64,000 bases of DNA from Trogon surrucura (Eukaryota; Chordata; Aves; Trogoniformes; Trogonidae): contig CM036617.1 of NCBI GenBank assembly GCA_020746105.1, forward strand, positions 202,761,971-202,825,970, written 5' to 3'. This document shows, piece by piece, positions 60,899 to 64,000 of the stretch (positions are counted from its first letter, which is position 1; each line of letters opens with the position of its first letter). The translations under genes were made by a program, and so were the position numbers. The notes below the pieces were generated by a model. The model did no database searches. It was not told the origin of the DNA and saw nothing but the letters and a program-made list of their open reading frames with translations.

Positions 60899-63800
60899 TA
60901 AAGGCAGACATACCTCACAGGTTTTGGTCTAGAATAATTTAAACTGCTCTATATCCGTATCAGCCTGGGTAAATCTGAAAACAGAACCTGAGTTAATCGG
61001 AAAACACAACTGTCCTTTATGCGCCTGCCTTCCACAGATTTTCAATAACACTTAAGAGCTTAACATCTTTTATACTTTTGAAGCCATTCTTAATAAAATA
61101 ACATTAGACCATTCACAAATCTGTCACTTCCTGGGCCACCTTGACCTAGATCAATACACTCCTATTAACTGTTATTATGCGCTGTTCACGGGTCGTCCAT
61201 CAGTGCCTTGTTGAAACGGCAGTTTTCAATGTGACAGGCCTTTCTGAATTAATTTTCAAGTATGATTTTAAGAAATAAAGTGTCAAATGTATTATAAAAA
61301 TCTTTGGTAATATACCACCTATTTAATTTTCCTTATTCACTGCTTGTTTTGTTCAGTCCAAGAATTCTAGCTTGCTTTGCATGATTTAATAGAAATCTTT
61401 AGTGGTAGTCTTAAAAAAGAAATGTTCCAAAATGGAAATACATGTGCAACAGCTTCCTCTTCTAACACTTGTTATCATGAACGTCCTCACTGTGCAAAAT
61501 GGGTGTGTAATAATTTTAGCATCATTTTAAATTCTTTTTGTTGGTGTGATGTACCAGGTTCCAACCTTCATAATTTTCCATTACGTGCCCACAAAAAAAT
61601 GTGATTTAAATTTTATGTCTGAGTTCTGTGTTGTGTTTTCCAGCTTTCCTCCTCATTTGCATCATCAAATCAGTTTTTATTTCCACATGTACAATGTACC
61701 CTGTAGTCCCCTTCAGTTTAACTACATGGCTTATTGCACCTATTGAATCACTTCTTACAGTGTGTTGTGCTACTTACAGCAAATCGAGAAATTGCACAAG
61801 TATTCTTCAGGGTTATTTTCTCAGATAGTCTCTCCTTGCAATCACTTATTAAACGAATGAACTCTCATATTCATGCAAGAAACCAGAACCTCCAGACAAT
61901 GTCAATCTATCACAACATATACATGGTAGGATGGGTGCACTGTATCAAGTTGTCTGGTTTAACAGATGAGGAATGAGATTTAGTTGCTTAACAGAGGCAC
62001 TTGAGTGAACTAGTATCTCCCGCGTGGCTTTCAGCTGCCACACACAGCTGCTTCCAGCCCACAATCCCACTGGTCTGTAGGTTCTATGTCATTTATCCTC
62101 ACCCTATGCAAGATGCCTTCAATACCATTAAGAATCAGAACACACTAAAACGGTAAACTGAGGAAACTAAACCCCATTTAGAATGTTTCTCTGCTACGCT
62201 AAGAATTGTTGCAACACAAATAGACCCAATATTACCATTACTAACATGAATGTGGTTTAACTCCTCTTTTGGCAAATCTGGTTATTAATACACTAATTCT
62301 TAACGTTTTAATTTCTTACACCAGTTACAATGTTATTTCTATGTTTAGAAAGGCCTATCTAAATGTAAATCGTGACTAAGGTGCTAAACAATAGTAACAA
62401 AATCTAGTACCGGCCTCTTTACATCCACTCTTTAATGGGCATGCAATTTTCCCATGCAGAGACTTGAATCGTCCATTATAGATCTCAATTATCTGTGCCC
62501 TGGGCCTTCTGTTTTTAAAACTCAGGTTGTGTTTTTTTTGGTTTTGAGGGGATTGATGAGAATCTTAGCCCCGTATAAAATACAATTTTTGCTGATGTAC
62601 CGGAAAACAATTTAATTTGCAAATAATTTTGAATTAAAGTATTTTTTTTTAATCAGAACCAACTTAACAGTTTCTTTAAAATGTGATTTTTAAAGTTTTG
62701 TATACACTTGAGTACTTTTAGATGTCCAAGATTTATTGAGTGGATTCACACTATGACATAGCAGCCAGTGAAATCCCTAAGTTACAGATACGGTTTTATT
62801 TACATTTCAGGAATCTGGTTTCAAAGTATAGGAAAAATTAAAAACAACCTGTGAGGTCTTTTGGTGTTGGTTGGTTGTTTATTTTTTTTACTCAAAATAG
62901 AATTTGTTCCACAAAACCAAAAAAATAGATGATTGGAAACTTATTATTGCCTGGGGTAGAATCTTATCTATCTGAAAATTGAGTTTATCTATTTTTACAG
63001 AAATTGCAATATCTTTCAAATATCCCATGCAGAAATGGGTATTTTATTTTATGTTACTTTACACAGCACAATGAAATGTGAGGCTATTACAATGTCCCAT
63101 TAATATCTGAAAATATGTTCTGAAAGAGAAGAACAAAACCTGTAATTCCCTATTTCCTTCCATGGAATTATGCAAGATGTCAACAACTCACGATTTCAAC
63201 TCGGAAATTTTACTCCACGCTATTCTTGGAGTAAATTGGTCTCTTTTCAGGCAGTGTGAATCACTGAACATCAGTAGAACCAGTATTCAGCATTCCGGAC
63301 AGAGGAAGGCACCTAATCTCTTTGCCAGCTCCTTTCAACATGAAGTCTACAAAAACTGCAAAACCTTTACTGGTGTTTTGGATTTAGGACTTGAAGGTCA
63401 GCTATTTGCCACAAAGAAGTGTATTTTGACAAGGATAATGGAAAACAGAATGGGTAGGCTTTAGTATATTGGTAGAAAAAAGGAGTGCAGATGTGAAAAG
63501 ACTGTATTAGTTGAAGCAGTATTAATATGCAAGAGAACTTGTCTGTTACGAAGTGATAACATGGCACCACTCTACTTAAGGAGGGCTTCATGAGGATTTT
63601 ATTTCTGTTTAGCTTCCTTGGTGCATAAAGGACTTAAGACATGGGGCCATGAAGACCATCCTACCACTCTACTTGCAAGTTTGTGTTGACCCGCTATTCT
63701 TTTCTAACACAAGAATTAGAAACACAATTTTTAACCTCTCTGAGACTTAAGACATCCAGCTCTCATACTAACTTGCCAGAAAATTATCTAGTTCCAGTAA

Positions 63801-64000
63801 TGCAGGAATGACCCATTTGTAAATTATGATACCTTTTGTAAACAATTAGAGCAATAGAAACTCAGCTTAGAGCATTACATTTTTTTGAAAGTTATGGAAA
63901 TAAACAGGCTTTGCAGTACAAATCCATAAGGCGTACATTGAAGCACATGGCTATGACCTCTCAAGAATTGGTATTTTCTCTCATAATTAATGCTAGTACT
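60899..64000. other. Non-coding stretch to window end
   Basis: No gene recognised. The block at 61,000-61,290 is described separately; the rest is AT-rich with short frames only. Confidence 0.5.
61000..61290. other. Candidate conserved non-coding block
   Basis: Complex sequence with several retained CpGs in an AT-rich setting (GTTATTATGCGCTGTTCACG near 61,172; GTTGAAACGGCAG near 61,210) and TTGACCTAGATCAAT near 61,141, a near-palindrome with a nuclear-receptor-like half-site. No repeat or frame explains it. Conservation itself cannot be judged here. Confidence 0.3.

Overview
This window reads as a gene-poor piece of a bird nuclear chromosome. The background is AT-rich and full of short A/T runs, no stretch has the ORF density of a prokaryote, and the interspersed repeats are chicken-repeat-1 (CR1) LINEs. 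These are recognised by their 3' tails built on the octamer ATTCTATG and by their CR1-type reverse transcriptase. I found no host protein-coding gene that I can name, so the window looks like intergenic or long-intron sequence. A tRNA-Ile-like SINE with a CR1 tail (about 44,420-44,613) fits a class described from passerine birds, but I treat a passerine host only as a possibility.

The centrepiece is a minus-strand CR1 at 20,736-~25,100. It has a GC/CpG-rich 5' region, an intact 369-codon ORF1 (Cys pairs, short coiled coil, SGNH-hydrolase-like domain), an intact 961-codon ORF2 (AP-type endonuclease plus reverse transcriptase) and the octamer tail. ORF1's stop and ORF2's ATG are two bases apart in different frames. 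ORF1 seems to lack the usual catalytic Asp/His pair of its hydrolase domain, and ORF2 has unusual residues at otherwise conserved RT positions. It is therefore young, but not obviously a fully competent master copy.

Other repeats from left to right are: a broken CR1 (7,055-8,249, +); a solo retroviral LTR at 10,243-11,035 flanked by a 5-bp duplication TTTGC, with TATA box, poly(A) signal and a three-unit internal repeat; CR1 fragments at 11,085 (+), 13,015 (-), 28,302 (+, tail only), 32,464 (-, carrying a (TAAAA)12 microsatellite), 35,645 (+), 38,941 (-), 46,558 (+), 59,250 (+) and 60,608 (+); the SINE at 44,420; and a much older CR1/L3-like relic near 57,691 (-). These are independent insertions of several subfamilies and ages, not an operon or a cooperating set.

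Between the repeats lie long unannotatable stretches. A few (about 26,340-26,760, 31,500-31,990, 34,480-34,920 and 61,000-61,290) are more complex, keep some CpGs and look like possible conserved non-coding elements. That is a guess from texture, not from alignment. Three clean inverted repeats (12,183-12,256; 28,638-28,671; 55,085-55,146) and several small tandem duplications are not explained by the transposons.
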